Numbered from the stretch's first letter, positions 50,701 through 63,886 are shown. The stretch: 64,000 nucleotides of DNA from Dactylis glomerata (GCA_007115705.1 QXEO01000239.1:2383477-2447476); one strand, 5' to 3'. Notes: generated by a model not told the origin, from the letters alone. Numbers and translations: made by a program.

Positions 50701-52375
50701 TAATTTTTGGATTAACAGAACTAAAGATATGAATTTAACAAGCTAACAGAAGGTTTGATTCCAATTTGAAAATAGTTTCAAATTGAACCCATAAAATATG
50801 AAGTTTTAATGTACTACTGGATTCTACTAGTCTCAAGGATTCCAACGGTATATCATTTGTTATTTTTGGACCTAGGGATCAAAAGATATGAATTTCCAAA
50901 GATTTGGATTAAATCTGGTTTCAAACTTCTATTTGGAATCTGTTTGAACCCGGGGCTCGCCACGTGGCTGATTCTGATTGGGTGATACCGGTTCGGCCGG
51001 ATCATGAATGTGGAGCGTCGGATTAAAAGAGATCTGAGCGGCTCGGATTGCTTCGTACCCCTTTGTTAAGTGATCTGTTCCAGGGCGTTAGATCGGAATC
51101 CAACGGATGAGAGAGATAGGGAGAAGGCTCACCGTGGGGGCTAGGGTTCCGGCTGGCCGTCGGTGAGGTAGCGGCCAGAGGTCGCACGTTGGCGATGGTC
51201 CAGTGATCTCTGGTGACGCTGGGGTGCACAACGCGACGCGACTGGGCGAGGCGAGTTCGAAGGCGAGCTCGAGGTCGTCGGTTTCTTCCTGGAGCGGAAG
51301 GGAAGCGGGGCTGGAGGTGCTCACGGCGCCGGCGTGCTTCAGTCGTTGTCGGATACTGCAAGATAAGGGGAGAATAAAATATGTGCGGGTGCACCAGATC
51401 AAGGGGAGTCCAGGGGTATCAAGGAGGGATGGCGGAATCACCTCGTTCTGCCGGAATCGGTGTTTTACCGTAGCAGATAGGTGCTCCTCCGGCGAGAAAT
51501 CCCCCAGCCTTGCGGCGATTTGAGCAGGGGAAAAAGAGGGGAAACCGGAGAGGGGCTCGGGGGCTTTGTAGGAAGGGCATCGAGGGAGAGGGAGAGATGT
51601 AGGAACGGCCGCGGAGTCACGGGCGTCATCAATGGTGGTAACGTCCGTGTTGATGGTGAGAGGAGGGAGATGACGTGGGGGTCCCACACGTCAGAAAAAA
51701 AAAGGGAGAGGGGAAAGTAACGGTTCGGGAAGGTTCGATGGGCCGTGATGTTTCGGTACTGGGCTGCCTCGGTCCACTTCTCTATTTCCCTTTTTTATTT
51801 CTTCTTTCTCTTTATTCATTTCTGTTTTCATATTTTCTTTATATCTTTTGCATACATTAACCAAACAAGGTCAAACCAATTTCTAAATTTTTGTAAAATT
51901 CAACACAACATTTTAAAATAGTAAAGGGGCATTTTTCATGGACAAAAACATTTTCATGGAGATCTTTTTAAAATTGGCCAACATGCTTTATTTGCATAAA
52001 GCAATATGTTGGATTAGGGTTTGAAAATATTCCTTTTTAAAATAAGAGGATAACACTTTATAAAATATTATTTACAAATTGTTTTCAAATCACCTTTTGC
52101 AATGCCAACCTTTTTAGACAATAGAATCATTTTAGGAGGTATCCTTTACAGTAGCTTGCATAGGTTTGAATAAAAAGAGGGAAAATAGTATTTTGATACT
52201 TGATCTTTCTCAAAGAAGTTCTTCAAGAAAATAATAGAAAGTTTAAAATAGTTTTCAAATAAAGCTTTCAAATAGACTCAAAAAGTTTTTAAATCCCTAT
52301 GGATTTTCAAACATCTCAAGTAAAACAAAGGCAAAAAAATTCCCCCAAAATTTGATAAAATCTTGGGATGTTACA
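47711..52375 (-). mobile_element. Solo LTR of a giant (LARD-type) retrotransposon, 4.67 kb
   Basis: Inserted in the B0 LTR with a perfect 5-bp target duplication TCGGC (47706-47710 and 52376-52380). The ends are TGTAGCGCCCTG ... GGATGTTACA; read on the minus strand it starts TGTAACATCCC, the start of very long grass LTRs. No PBS, polypurine tract or coding region in 4665 bp. The minus strand has a GC-rich leader-like zone at about 50940-51720. The size fits LTRs of LARD elements (about 4.5 kb; Sukkula-like, identity not confirmed). Only one LTR is present, so it is a recombination product. Confidence 0.75.
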
Positions 52376-53187
52376 TCGGCCAAGATAGCTACTAACAACG
52401 GAGAGCATGCAAGATCATAAACAACATAGAGATAACATAAGATAGATTTCAGTATAGCAACTCAATCATAACACCAATATTCATCGGATCCCAACAAACC
52501 AAACATGTAGAATTACATAACGGTGATCTCAATCATGTAGGGCAGCTCATGAGATCTAAACATGAAGCACATGGTGGAGAAGACAACCATCTAGCTACTG
52601 CTATGGACCCATAGTCCAAGGTAGACTACTCACTCATCGCTCCGGAGGCAAGCATGGCGATGAAGAAGACCTCCGGTGGTGATTCCCCTCTCCAGCAGGG
52701 TGCCGGGAAGAGCTTCTGGACCCTCCCGATCTTCGGGTCGACGGCGGCGGCGGATCACGATGTGTTCTGGAAAATTGATCGGGTACTTAGGTTTTTCCCG
52801 TCGGGGGGTCTTTATAGGCGAAGGGGCATCGTCAGGAGTGGACCGAGGCGCCCTCACACATAGGGGGCGCGGCCAGGGGCTGGGCCGCGCCGCCCTGGTG
52901 TGTGGGGCCCTCGTGGCCCCACTCCGTCTCCTCTTCGGATCTCTGGAAGCTTTTGAGGAAAATCAGACTTTAGGAACTTGTTTCGTCCAATTCCGAGAAT
53001 ATTTCCTGTGTAGCTTTTCTTGAACACAAAAACAGCAGAAAGCAGGGAACTGGCACTGTGGCGACTTGTTAGTAGGTTAGTTCCGGAAAATGCATAAAAG
53101 TGCCACGAAGTGTAACAAAACATTAGGCAAATGGTGTAAAAACAAGTATGGAGCATCAAAAATTACAGATACGTTGGAGACGTATCA
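52376..53187 (-). repeat. B0 3' LTR, inner part
   Basis: Continues the LTR after the giant solo LTR and ends GATACGTTGGAGACGTATCA (minus-strand start TGATACGTCTCC). The inside neighbour AGCATCCCCAAGCTTAACTCC is the polypurine-tract region. Confidence 0.85.
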
Positions 53188-53754
53188 AGCATCCCCAAGC
53201 TTAACTCCTGCTCGTCCTCGAGTAGGTAAGTGATAACAAAAGAAATAATTTTTGAGGTGACATGCACCTACACAATCTTGATCATGTATGCAAGCATTTG
53301 TGAGCTGGGATCAAAAGAACTTAAAACATGGGCATGAAAGATATAATCTTGACAATAAAAACTTAGCAACCATGTTATAAACATGAAAATGAACACAAAC
53401 AAAAGATCATGAAAATGAAACATTGAAAGTCAAATGTGTGTTCAAATCATAAGGAAAAACATACAAATGGTTTTCAGCTTGTCCTTCATGGAGAGCAAAA
53501 CATAAATGCATAGGACACCTTCAAGTTTAAGAGGGCGACTAGATATAAATAATTTAAGAACAAGTGAAACCAACAATATGAATCAATCAATGAAAACTTT
53601 GGGACAATGCACATTATACTAAGAATGACAACTATGCTCTCTTAATGGTGCATAAAGATAGAAGGTGGTGACTCAACATAAAAGTAAAAGAAAGGCCCTT
53701 CGCAGAGGGAAGCAGTGATTGCAAGTTTTATAGACCTTCAAAAATTATGGTACT
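53188..53754 (-). mobile_element. B0 internal region, 3' part
   Basis: Non-coding and near-identical to 55389-55950 of B1. Stops at GTACT, the site where B1 inserted, and resumes at 60727. Confidence 0.85.
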
Positions 53755-55388
53755 TGATGCGTGGTGAATGACCAACCCGTTGGGAACCCCAAGAGGAAGG
53801 TGTGATGAGTATAGCAGCTAGTTTTCCCTCAGTTTAGAAACCAAGGTTTATCGTTCTTGGAGAGGAGAGACAAATGACTGAAGGTGATGCTTGCTAGCTT
53901 GCGACAGCTTCGGACAATTTATATATGGCGCCTCGTCCAAGCTTTGCTTGCTAGCTGCAACGCGGAACCTGCACACAACAGAACCAAGTACTTCATTCCC
54001 AACTTGCGATGAGGTTGTCAATCTCACCGGTTTGCTTGAAACAAAGGTTATGAGCGTATCGAGTGGAAAATAGTAGAGTATGCGAATAAAGTAAACAGTG
54101 CGAGTAAAGTAAACAGGTGATAGCAATATGATGGAAATAGGACCGGGATCCACAGTTCACTAGTGGTGTCTCTCCATAAGATAAATAACACATGCTGGGT
54201 AAACAAATTACAGTTGGGCAATTGATAGAATAAAGATAAACGTGATATGTCAAGAAGATCACTATGAGATTTACTCAGGGCATTACAACAAAATACATAG
54301 ACCGCCATCCAACTGCATGTATGACTAATAATCCACTTGTGGTGAATCAATCCGAGAACTCCACAAGTATTAAGTTGCGAACAACAGATAATTGCATTAA
54401 GCAAAGTGTGTAATGTAAACAAAGCATATGCCCTTGAGCATATGAATGTTGTTTTCTCCCTAGTAGCAACAGCACATCTACAACCTTAGAGGTTTCAGTC
54501 ACTCCCCCAGGTTAAATAGAGGCATGAACCCACTATCGAGCATAAATACCCCCTCTTGGAGTCACTAGCAACTACTCGGCCAAGATAGCTACTAACAACG
54601 GAGAGCATGCAAGATCATAAACAACATAGAGATAACAAAAGATAATATTCAGTACAACAACTTAATCATAAACACCAATATTCATCGGATCCCAACAAAC
54701 CAAACATGTAGAATTACATAACGGTGATCTCAATCATGTAGGGCAGCTCATGAGATCTAAACATGAAGCACATGGTGGAGAAGACAACCATCTAGCTACT
54801 GCTATGGACCCATAGTCCAAGGTAGACTACTCACTCATCGCTCCGGAGGCAAGCATAGCGATGAAGAAGACCTTCGGTGGCGATTCCCCTCTCCGGCAAG
54901 GTGCCGGGAAGAGCTTCTGGACCCTCCCGATCTTCGGGTCGACGGCGGTGGCAGATCGCGATGTGTTCTGGAAAATTGATCGGGTACTTAGGTTTTTCCC
55001 ATCGGGGGGTCTTTATAGGCGAAGGGGCAATGTCAGAGGTGGAGCCAGGTGGCCTCACACCATGGCGGCGCTGCCAGGGCCTGGGCCGCGCCAGCCTAGC
55101 GTGTGGCCCCCTGGTGGCCCCTCTCCTACTCTCCTTCGGATCTCTGGAAGCTCCCGGACAAAATAAGACTTCAGGAACTTGTTTCGTCCAATTCCGAGAA
55201 TATTTCCTGTGTATCACTTCTGAAACACAAAAATAGCAGAAAACAGGGAACTGGCACTGTGGCAACTTGTTAATAGGTTAGTTCCGGAAAATGCATAAAA
55301 GTGCCACGAAGTGTAACGAAACAGTAGGCAAATGGTGTAAAAACAAGCATGGAGCATCAAAAATTATAGATACGTTGGAGACGTATCA
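53755..55388 (-). repeat. B1 3' LTR
   Basis: Minus-strand start TGATACGTCTCC at 55388 and end at 53755 (plus TGATGCGTGG). ORFs inside (54831-55265 and others) recur in each LTR and are by-products. Confidence 0.9.
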
Positions 55389-58300
55389 AGCATACCCAAG
55401 CTTAACTCCTGCTCGTCCTCGAGTAGGTAAGTGAGAACAAAATAATAATTTTTGAGGTGACATGCACCTACACAATCTTGATCATATATGTAAGCATTTG
55501 TGAGCTGGGATCATAAGAACTTAAAACATGGGCATGAAAGATATAATCTTGACAATAAGAACTTAGCAACCATGTTGTAAACATGCAAATGAACACAAAC
55601 AAAAGATCATGAAAATGAAACAATGAAAGTCAAACATGTGTTCAAATCATAAGGAAAAACATACAAATGGTTTTCAGCTTGTCCTTCATAGAGAGCAAAA
55701 CATAAATGCATAGGACACCTTCAAGTTTAAGAGGGCGACTAGATACAAATAATTTAAGAACAAGTGAAACCAACAATATGAATCAATCAATGAACTTTGG
55801 GACAATGCATATCACACTAAGAATGACAACTATGCTCTCTTAATGGTGCATAAAGAAAGAAGGTGGTGACTCAACATAAAAGTAAAAGAAAGGCCCTTCG
55901 CAGAGGGAAGCAGTGATTGCAAGTTTTATAACCTTCAAAAATTATGGTACTTACCGGCTTTGAGCTCTCATTGCCCCCATCATAAGCATCTTGAATGGTT
56001 AAAGTTAATGCGAGAACAATTATGATGCATATGCTTGACAAATCATAAGTTGAAAACCTCGTGCCCCGTGAATATGAGTACCCAAACCTCATGCTACTTT
56101 ACTTAGAGTCCCAAGCAAGGCTCTTGTCATTGTAAGTATATGCATATCATGGAGAACCGCCAATGGGGTACTTCCGTGCCCGATGACATGGAACAAGCCC
56201 ACACCAAAATGATAGGACAAGCAGACAATGAACACCTCGACATCTCTTTAATTTGCCTTTTGTTTAGCTTTTTATTGTGAGATGCGTCGTCGAATGTTCA
56301 CCATGGGTATGCTGCAAATTTCCACCATGAATTATGCATGGCTTAGATTAGCGGCCCGGCGTTTCCCTAACACATATACAAACTCCATGATCCCCACAAG
56401 ATTCCCAATTCATTTCACACCGCAGGCATCCATAAACAAAAGATCACGATATCAACTCAAATAAGAAGTGCAATGTTGAAAGCTTGCCCATGACTGCATG
56501 GCTGGGCTAGTCTCCAACTTACAACTTGCAAGCATAACAACTCAACATAAGAGACCACAATGTCAAATTGTTTAGAACAGGAAAAAGTAAAGTGTGCCTT
56601 CCGGTTCGTGAGTGCTTTACTGACCGAATTTCGCATAACACTGGTAAGAGTTTAATTTGAAGAGAAAATAAAAGCAAGTCAAATTTACTTGGAATAGCAA
56701 ATTGCTAGTAGGTATGTATGGTGGACACTTTGGAAAACTTTGGCTTTTAGGAGTTGGATGCACGAGTAGAGCTCATACTCAGTACAAGGCGAGGGCTAGC
56801 AAAAGACTGGGAGCGACCAACTAAGAGAGCAATAATGGATATAATCATGCAAAGCGACAAAGCGACATTAAAAGAAGCATAAGATGGCATCAAAAGTCAA
56901 AAACTAAATGATCATAGAGGCTATTGGCGACTTTGTAAGAGTCTAACATGTGTGAGCATGCGCCAAGTCAACCCAATTAAAGCATCAAGGAGAAAACCAA
57001 AATAATGCTTCCATACAATAAAAATAACGCATGATTTTTTCAAAGGCTCATTAAGCAATCTCAGTTATTTGAGACAAGTCATGCTACAGCAAAACCACTA
57101 AGCATACTATCAAAAAGACATCAAGCATGACATGAAAAAGGCTAAGCCGCAGTCTACACAAGCTCCTTCTTGTACCACTTTTTTGCACAAAGCTTTTTCT
57201 CTTTTCCAACACCATTTGAAATTTTTAAAGACACCTCTTTTGATGAAAACCAATAAAGATCAGAGGAAAAAATACACCTTGATGAAAAGATATGGCAAGG
57301 TCTGAACGCAAATCAAGGCGAAAACGAAAACCAAGAGCAGTAGCAGAAAAAGAAGAACACCCGGTGAAATTGTAAGAATGAAAAACGGAGTGTTCTTGGC
57401 AATTGAAAAGCAAGGCAACTTCTCCAAAGGAAATTTGCTGGGGTCCAACCATTTATTGCATCAAACAAACAAACTAAACTAACTAAGAAAGCTAAAACAA
57501 CTGATGCTCCAAGAAAAACACATAGTGCATGAAGCAGTAAAAATATAGCGTCTTGAAAGGTGACCTGATTTTTGCCGATGAAGAAGGGGTGCCTCGGGGG
57601 CATCCCCAAGCTTTGACGCTTGTACTTCTTGGATATTTCTTGGGGTGATGCATGGGCATCCCCAAGCTTGAGCTTTTGTCCATTCTTCAACTCATCTCAT
57701 CATTCTCCAATCCATACACTTGAAAACTTCCTTCATGCAAAACTAAACACAATTCTATTAGCAACATTAGTGTAGCATAACATATAATCAACCTCTTTTG
57801 CTTCAGGTTTCAACTCAAAACCACCACATATATAGCATATACTACTGTAGCAACTTCTCCAAAAGTTCCGTGATCAAAAGAACTCAAAAGAAAGCGATAA
57901 AGGGGCAAACACAAATATTGGCAGAAATCTGTCAAAACTGAACAGCTGACAAAGGTCGAATTTTTGAGGGGTTTTCTGTTGCTCAAATCAAAAAGTGTTC
58001 AACTAACAAAAGTTTGGATATAACCTGGGGCATATGCACAAGAAATAGCAGGTCAAAAAGATATACAGAGAATTTTCACGAATTTGTACGGTGCAGCACC
58101 AAAAACAGTTTCAGGACAGCAACATCCCCAAATCTTTACCTCACTCGAATTAGAGGCTTCTCTTGGCACAAAAACGAAATAAACAAGATAAGGAGCGGTC
58201 ATTACAGTAGTAATGACTTCCAAGACTCAAATAAAAGAAAAAGTACTGATAGTAAAAACATTGGGTTATCTCCCAAGAGTGCTTTTCTTTAACGCCTTTG
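55389..58300 (-). mobile_element. B1 non-coding internal region
   Basis: About 2.9 kb without conserved ORFs. It shares ordered blocks with 9960-12498 of element A2 and with B0 60732-63090 (for example CAAGCTTGAGCTTTTGTCCA near 57662 and 62440). The long conservation of non-coding sequence between sub-families is the main feature. Confidence 0.7.
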
Positions 58301-58323
58301 AGCTAGGCGCAGAAAATTGCGAA

Positions 58324-58939
58324 TCAAGTAATAATGAAAGGGGGATCAGGATCCACTATAGGAATAAAGAAATGAATACTATCCAATTGAGGTTTTGAGT
58401 ATCCCTTGTAGTCACGCGTTGGTACACTATTTTCATCAAAAAGATTTTCAGGACAAATCCAACTAGTATTAGCTACCAAGGCATTATGAATTCCTACAAG
58501 GTTACAAGGTATTGGCAATCTAGATTCTTCGTTGGGTGTACCAACAATTTCAACAGGCGAGCCAAGCTTATCAAACTTCTTAAAACCTTTCCTAGCCTCA
58601 ATTGCAACATCTCTAAATTCTATGCGCAAAGTTTCCAAGATAAAAGCTTTCTTTTCGGGATCCTCAATTTCATGGAGCCTAAGGAACATGTATTGCATAA
58701 AAAGGATTAAGACTAGCAAACCTAGCTTCTAACATGTGAACTAAATGAGCAGAAGCAACTTCATAACTAGGAGCTAGCTCAACCAAAGACTTTTCCTCAA
58801 CTTCCTTATGCATACTAATGTGATTAAAGAACTCATCAATGTTACTTTTGCCAATAATCGAACCACTACCTACTGAGAGGTCCTCCAGAACGTACTTAGG
58901 GATCAACATGATAAAAAGTAAAGAAATAACAACTACCAA
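58324..58939 (-). pseudogene. Unknown ORF in gag position of B1 (frameshifted)
   Basis: The minus strand starts (M)LIPKYVLEDLSVGSGS and continues with SLVELAPSYEVASAHLVHML, EARFASLNPF. There a 5-A run (58699-58703; 4 A in B0) adds one base. The protein continues in the next frame (QYMFLRLHEIEDPEKKAFIL ... GSPVEIVGTPNEESRLPIPC). It is homologous to the intact copy at 63103-63696. Alpha-helical and charged with no zinc knuckle or catalytic motif. Unrecognised family. Confidence 0.65.
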
Positions 58940-59066
58940 GGATTTAATTTTTTTTGGGTTTTTGATATAAAACGATGCAGGTAAAATAAATAAAGTAAAG
59001 CAAAAAAATAAAACAAAGTAAAGGATGTGCGTGCGAAAACTCCCCTCGCAGAAGTCTTCTACTTCC

Positions 59067-59084
59067 TCCCCGGCAACCGTGCCA
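59067..59084 (-). promoter_or_regulatory. Primer-binding site of B1 (tRNA-Asp type)
   Basis: The minus strand reads TGGCACGGTTGCCGGGGA, two mismatches to the plant tRNA-Asp complement, 11 bp from the 5' LTR. Confidence 0.75.
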
Positions 59085-59095
59085 GAATATTAGCT

Positions 59096-60726
59096 TGATG
59101 CGTGGTGAATGACCAGCCCGTTGGGAACCCCAAGAGGAAGGTGTGATGAGTATAGCAGCTAGTTTTCCCTCAGTTTAGAAACCAAGGTTTATCGTTCTTG
59201 GAGAGGAGAGACAAACGACTGAAGGTGATGCTTGCTAGCTTGCGACAGCTTCGGACAATTTATATATGGCGCCTCGTCCAAGCTTTGCTTGCTAGCTGCA
59301 ACGCGGAACCTGCACACAACACAACCAAGTACTTCATTCCCAACTTGCGATGAGGTTGTCAATCTCACCGGTTTGCTTGAAACAAAGGTTATGAGCGTAT
59401 CGAGTGGAAAACAGTAGAGTATGCGAATAAAGTAAACAGTGCGAGTAAAGTAAACAGGTGATAGCAATATGATGGAAATAGGACCAGGATCCATAGTTCA
59501 CTAGTGGTGTCTCTCCATAAGATAAATAACACATGCTGGGTAAACAAATTACAGTTGGGCAATTGATAGAATAAAGATAAACGTGATATGTCAAGAAGAT
59601 CACTATGAGATTTACTCTGGGCATTACAACAAAATACATAGACCGCCATCCAACTGCATCTATGACTAATAATCCACTTGTGGTGAATCAATCCGAGAAC
59701 TCCACAAGTATTAAGTTGCGAACAACAGATAATTGCATTAAGCAGAGTGTGTAATGTAAACAAATCATATGCCCTTGAGCATATGAATATTGTTTTCTCC
59801 CTAGTAGCAACAGCACATCTACAACCTTAGAGGTTTATGTCACTCCCCCAGGTTAAATAGAGGCATGAACCCACTATCGAGCATAAATACCCCCTCTTGG
59901 AGTCACTAGCAACTACTCGGCCAAGATAGCTACTAACAACGGAGAGCATGCAAGATCATAAACAACGTAGAGATAACAAAAGATAATATTCAGTACAGCA
60001 ACTTAATCATAAACACCAATATTCATCGGATCCCAACAAACCAAACATGTAGAATTACATAACGGTGATCTCAATCATGTAGGGCAGCTCATGAGATCTA
60101 AACATGAAGCACATGGTGGAGAAGACAACCATCTAGCTACTGCTATGGACCCATAGTCCAAGGTAGACTACTCACTCATCGCTCCAGAGGCAAGCATGGC
60201 GATAAAGAAGACCTCCGGTGGCGATTCCCCTCTCCGGCAGGGTGCGGGGAAGAGCTTCTGGACCCTCCCGATCTTCGGGTCGACGGCGGCGGCGAATCGC
60301 GATGTGTTCTGGAAAATTGATCGGGTACTTAGGTGTTTCCCGTCGGGGGGTCTTTATAGGCGAAGGGGCGATGTCAGAGGTGGAGCCAGGCGTCACACCA
60401 TGGCGGCGTGGCCAGGGCCTGGGCCGCGCCAGCCTGGCGTGTGGGCCCCTGGTGGCCCCTCTCCTACTCTCCTTCGGATCTCTGGAAGCTCCCGGACAAA
60501 ATAAGACTTCAGGAACTTGTTTCGTCCAATTCCGAGAATATTTCCTATGTATCACTTCTGAAACACAAAAACAGCAGAAAACAGGGAACTGGCACTGTGG
60601 CAACTTGTTAATAGGTTAGTTCCGGAAAATGCATAAAAGTACCACGAAGTGTAACAAAACAGTAGGGAAATGGTGTAAAAACAAGCATGGAGCATCAAAA
60701 ATTATAGATACGTTGGAGACGTATCA
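59096..60726 (-). repeat. B1 5' LTR
   Basis: 1631 bp. TATA-like CTATAAAGA on the minus strand at 60351-60359 with a GC-rich leader downstream. Ends TGATGCGTGG (plus strand, 59096). Confidence 0.9.
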
Positions 60727-63102
60727 GTACTTACCGGCTTTGAGCTCTCATTGCCCCCATCATAAGCATCTTGCATGGTTAAAGTTAATGCGAGAACAAT
60801 TATGATGCATATGCTTGACAAATCATAATTCGAAAACCTCGTGCCCCGTGAATACGAGTACCCAAACCTCATGCTACTTTACTTAGAGTCCCAAGCAAGG
60901 CTCTTGTCATTGTAAGTATATATGTATCATCGAGAACCGCCAACGGGGTACCTCCATGCCCGATGACATGGAACAAGCCCACATCAAAATGACAGGACAA
61001 GCAGACAATGAACACCTCGACATCTCTTTTATTTGCCATTTGTTTAGCTTTTTATTTTGAGATGCGTCATCGAATGTCCACTATGGGCATGCTGCAAATT
61101 TCCACCATGAATTATGCATGGCTTAGATTGGCGGCCCAGGCGTTTCCCTAACTCATATACAAACTCCATGATCCCCGCAAGATTCCCAATTCATTTCACA
61201 CCGCGGGCATCCATAAACAAAAGATCACGATATCAACTCAAATAAGAAGTGCAATGTTGAAAGCTTGCCCCATGACGGCATGGTTGGGCTAGTATCCAAC
61301 TTACAACTTGCAAGCATAACAACTCAACATAAGAGACCACAATGTCAAATTTTTAAGAACAAGAAAAAGTAAAGTGTGCCTTCCGGTTCGTGAGAGCTTT
61401 ACTGACCAATTTTTGCGTAACACTGGTAAGAGTTTAATTTGAAGAGAAAATAAAAACAAGTCAAAATTACTTGGAATAGCAAATTACTAATAGGTATGTA
61501 TGGTGGACACTTTGGAAAACTTGGTTTTTAGGAGTTGGATGCACGAGTAGAGCTCATACTCTGTACAAGGCGAGGGCTAGCAAAAGATTGGGAGCGACCA
61601 ACTAAGAGAGCAATAATGGCCATAATCATGCAAAGCGACAAAGCGACATTAAAAGAAGCATAAGATGGCATCAAAAGTCAAAAACTAAATGATCATAGAG
61701 GCTATTGGCGACTTTGTAAGAGTCTAACATATGTGAGCATGCGCCAAGTCAACCCAAATAAAGCATCAAGGAGAAAACCAAAATAATGCTTCCAAATAAT
61801 TAAAACAACGCATGATTTTTTTCGAAGGCTCATTAAGCAATCTCAGTTATTTGAGACAAGTCATGCTACAGAAAAACCACTAAGCATACTATCAAAAAGA
61901 CATCAAGCATGACATGAAAAAGCCTAAGCCGCAGTCTACACAAGCTCCTTCTTGTACCACTTTTTTGCACAAAGCTTTTTCCCTTTTCCAACACCATTTG
62001 AACTTTTTAAATCCAACTCTTTTGAGGAAAACCAACATGGTCCAGAGGCAAAAATACACCTTGATAAATAAATATAAGAAGATTTTAATGCAAATCAAGG
62101 CGAAAACGAAAACCAAAAGCAGTAGCAGAAAAAGAAGAACACTCGGTTTTTGATAAGAGTGAAAACTAGAGCGTTCTTGGCAAATGAAAAGCAAGGCAAC
62201 TTTTCCAAAAGAAATTTGTTGGGGTCCAACCATTTATTGCAGCAAACAAAACAAAACTAATAATGAAAACTAAAACAACTGACGCTCCAAGAAAAACACA
62301 TAGTGCATGAAGCAATAAAAATATAGTGTCTTGAAAGGTGACCTGATTTTTGCCGATGAAGAAGGGGTGCCCCGGGGGCATCCCCAAGCTTTGACGCTTG
62401 TACTTCTTGGATATTTCTTGGGGTGATGCATGGGCATCCCCAAGCTTGAGCTTTTGTCCATTCTTCAACTCATCTCATCATTCTTCGATCCCTACACTTG
62501 AAAACTTCCTTCATACAAAACTAAACACAAATCTATTAGCAACATTAGTGTAAGCATATCATATAATCAACCTCTTTTGTATCAGGTTTCAACCCAAAAC
62601 CACCACATATAAAGTATATACTACTGTAGCAACTTTCCCAAAAGTTCCGTAATCAAAAGAACTCAAAAAGAAAGCGATAAAGCGGCAAAAACGAATAGTG
62701 GCAGAAATCTGTCAAAACAGAACAGCTGATAAAGGCCGATTTTTTAAGGGGTTTTTTGTTGCTCAAATCAAAAAGTGTTCAACTAATGAAAGTTTGAATA
62801 TAACCTGGGGCATATGCACAAGAAATCGCAGGTCCAAAAGATGTACAGAGAATTTTCACGAATTTTTACGGTGCAGCACCGAAAACAGTTTCAGGACAGC
62901 AACATCCCCAAATCTTTACCTCACTCAAATTAGAGGCTTCTCTTGGCACAACAATAAAATAAAAATGATAAGGAGAGGTCATTACAGTAGTAATGACTTA
63001 CAAGACTCAAATAAAAGAAAAAGTACTGAAAAGAAAACATTGGGTTATCTCCCAAGAGTGCTTTTCTTTAACGCCTTTGAGCTAGCCGCAGAAAATTGTG
63101 AA

Positions 63103-63696
63103 TCAAGTAACAATGAAAGAGGCATCAGGATCCACTATAGGAGTATTTTCAACAATGAAGGAAATTGTGTCCAAATGAGTTTTTGAAGATCCTTTATGAT
63201 CACTTTTTAGTACACTACTTTCATCAAAAAAGTTTTCAGGACAAATCCAACTAAAATTTTTATCCCAAGCATCGTAAATTCCTACAAGTTTATAAGGTAT
63301 TGGCACTCTAAAATCTTCATTGGGTGTGCCAACAACCGCTACAGGTGAGCCAAGCTTATTAAACTTCTTAAAAACTTTCCTAGCTTCAATTGCAACATCT
63401 CTAAATTCTATGCGCAAAGTTTCCAAGATAAAAGCTTTCTTTTCGGGATCCTCAATTTCATGAAGCTTAAGGAACATGTATTGCATAAAAGGATTAAGGC
63501 TAGCAAACCTAGCTTCTAACATGTGAACTAAATATGCAGAAGCAACTTCATAACTAGGAGCTAGCTCAACCAAAGACTTTTCCTCAACTTCTTTATGCAT
63601 ACTAATGTGATTAAAGAACTCCTCAATGTTATCTTTCCCAATAATTGAACCACTACCTACTGAGAGGTCCTCCAAAACATACTTAGGGAACAGCAT
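63103..63696 (-). CDS. Unknown ORF in gag position of B0 (197 aa, intact)
   Basis: Starts MLFPKYVLEDLSVGSGSIIG about 160 bp after the primer site and ends VDPDASFIVT. The middle reads EFFNHISMHKEVEEKSLVEL and KKAFILETLRIEFRDVAIEA, predicted mostly helical, with about equal acidic and basic residues. A frameshifted copy occurs in B1, so the ORF is part of the family. The related element A2 has a completely different ORF in this place. No known Gag, protease or host domain is recognised. It may be a Gag-derived or captured protein. Confidence 0.6.
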   Translation of the reverse strand: MLFPKYVLEDLSVGSGSIIGKDNIEEFFNHISMHKEVEEKSLVELAPSYEVASAYLVHMLEARFASLNPFMQYMFLKLHEIEDPEKKAFILETLRIEFRDVAIEARKVFKKFNKLGSPVAVVGTPNEDFRVPIPYKLVGIYDAWDKNFSWICPENFFDESSVLKSDHKGSSKTHLDTISFIVENTPIVDPDASFIVT

Positions 63697-63858
63697 GATG
63701 AACTAAAAGCAAGTAGATAAAAGCAACTATAAATTAAACTAATTTTTTTGTGTTTTTGATATAAAACAATGCAAGTAAAAATAAAGTAAAGCAAAACAAT
63801 AAAACAAAGTAAAGGATGTGCGTGCGAAAAAACCCCCTTGCAGAAGTCTTCTACTTCC

Positions 63859-63876
63859 TCCCCGGCAACGGCGCTA
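63859..63876 (-). promoter_or_regulatory. Primer-binding site of B0 (tRNA-Asp type)
   Basis: The minus strand reads TAGCGCCGTTGCCGGGGA, one mismatch to the plant tRNA-Asp complement, 10 bp from the LTR start at 63887. Confidence 0.75.
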
Positions 63877-63886
63877 GAAAAGGGCT

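Larger units (their letters stand above)
53755..60726 (-). mobile_element. Complete non-autonomous LTR retrotransposon B1 (6.97 kb), nested in B0
   Basis: LTRs 53755-55388 (1634 bp) and 59096-60726 (1631 bp), tRNA-Asp-type PBS, and a polypurine region next to the 3' LTR. Perfect target duplication GTACT (53750-53754 and 60727-60731). It inserted into its own relative B0 inside the matching internal region, so flanks and content are homologous. Encodes one short unknown ORF, broken by a frameshift, and no pol. Confidence 0.95.
60727..63886 (-). mobile_element. B0 internal region, main part
   Basis: Resumes directly after the GTACT duplication (TACCGGCTTTGAGC...) and runs to the primer site at 63859-63876. 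Apart from the ORF at 63103-63696 it is non-coding, and it is collinear with 55951-59095 of B1. Confidence 0.85.

Noticed and set aside
51023..51720. 199-codon minus ORF and overlapping frames
   Set aside because: GC-rich leader-like part of the 4.67-kb solo LTR; Pro/Ser/Arg-rich frames open on both strands.
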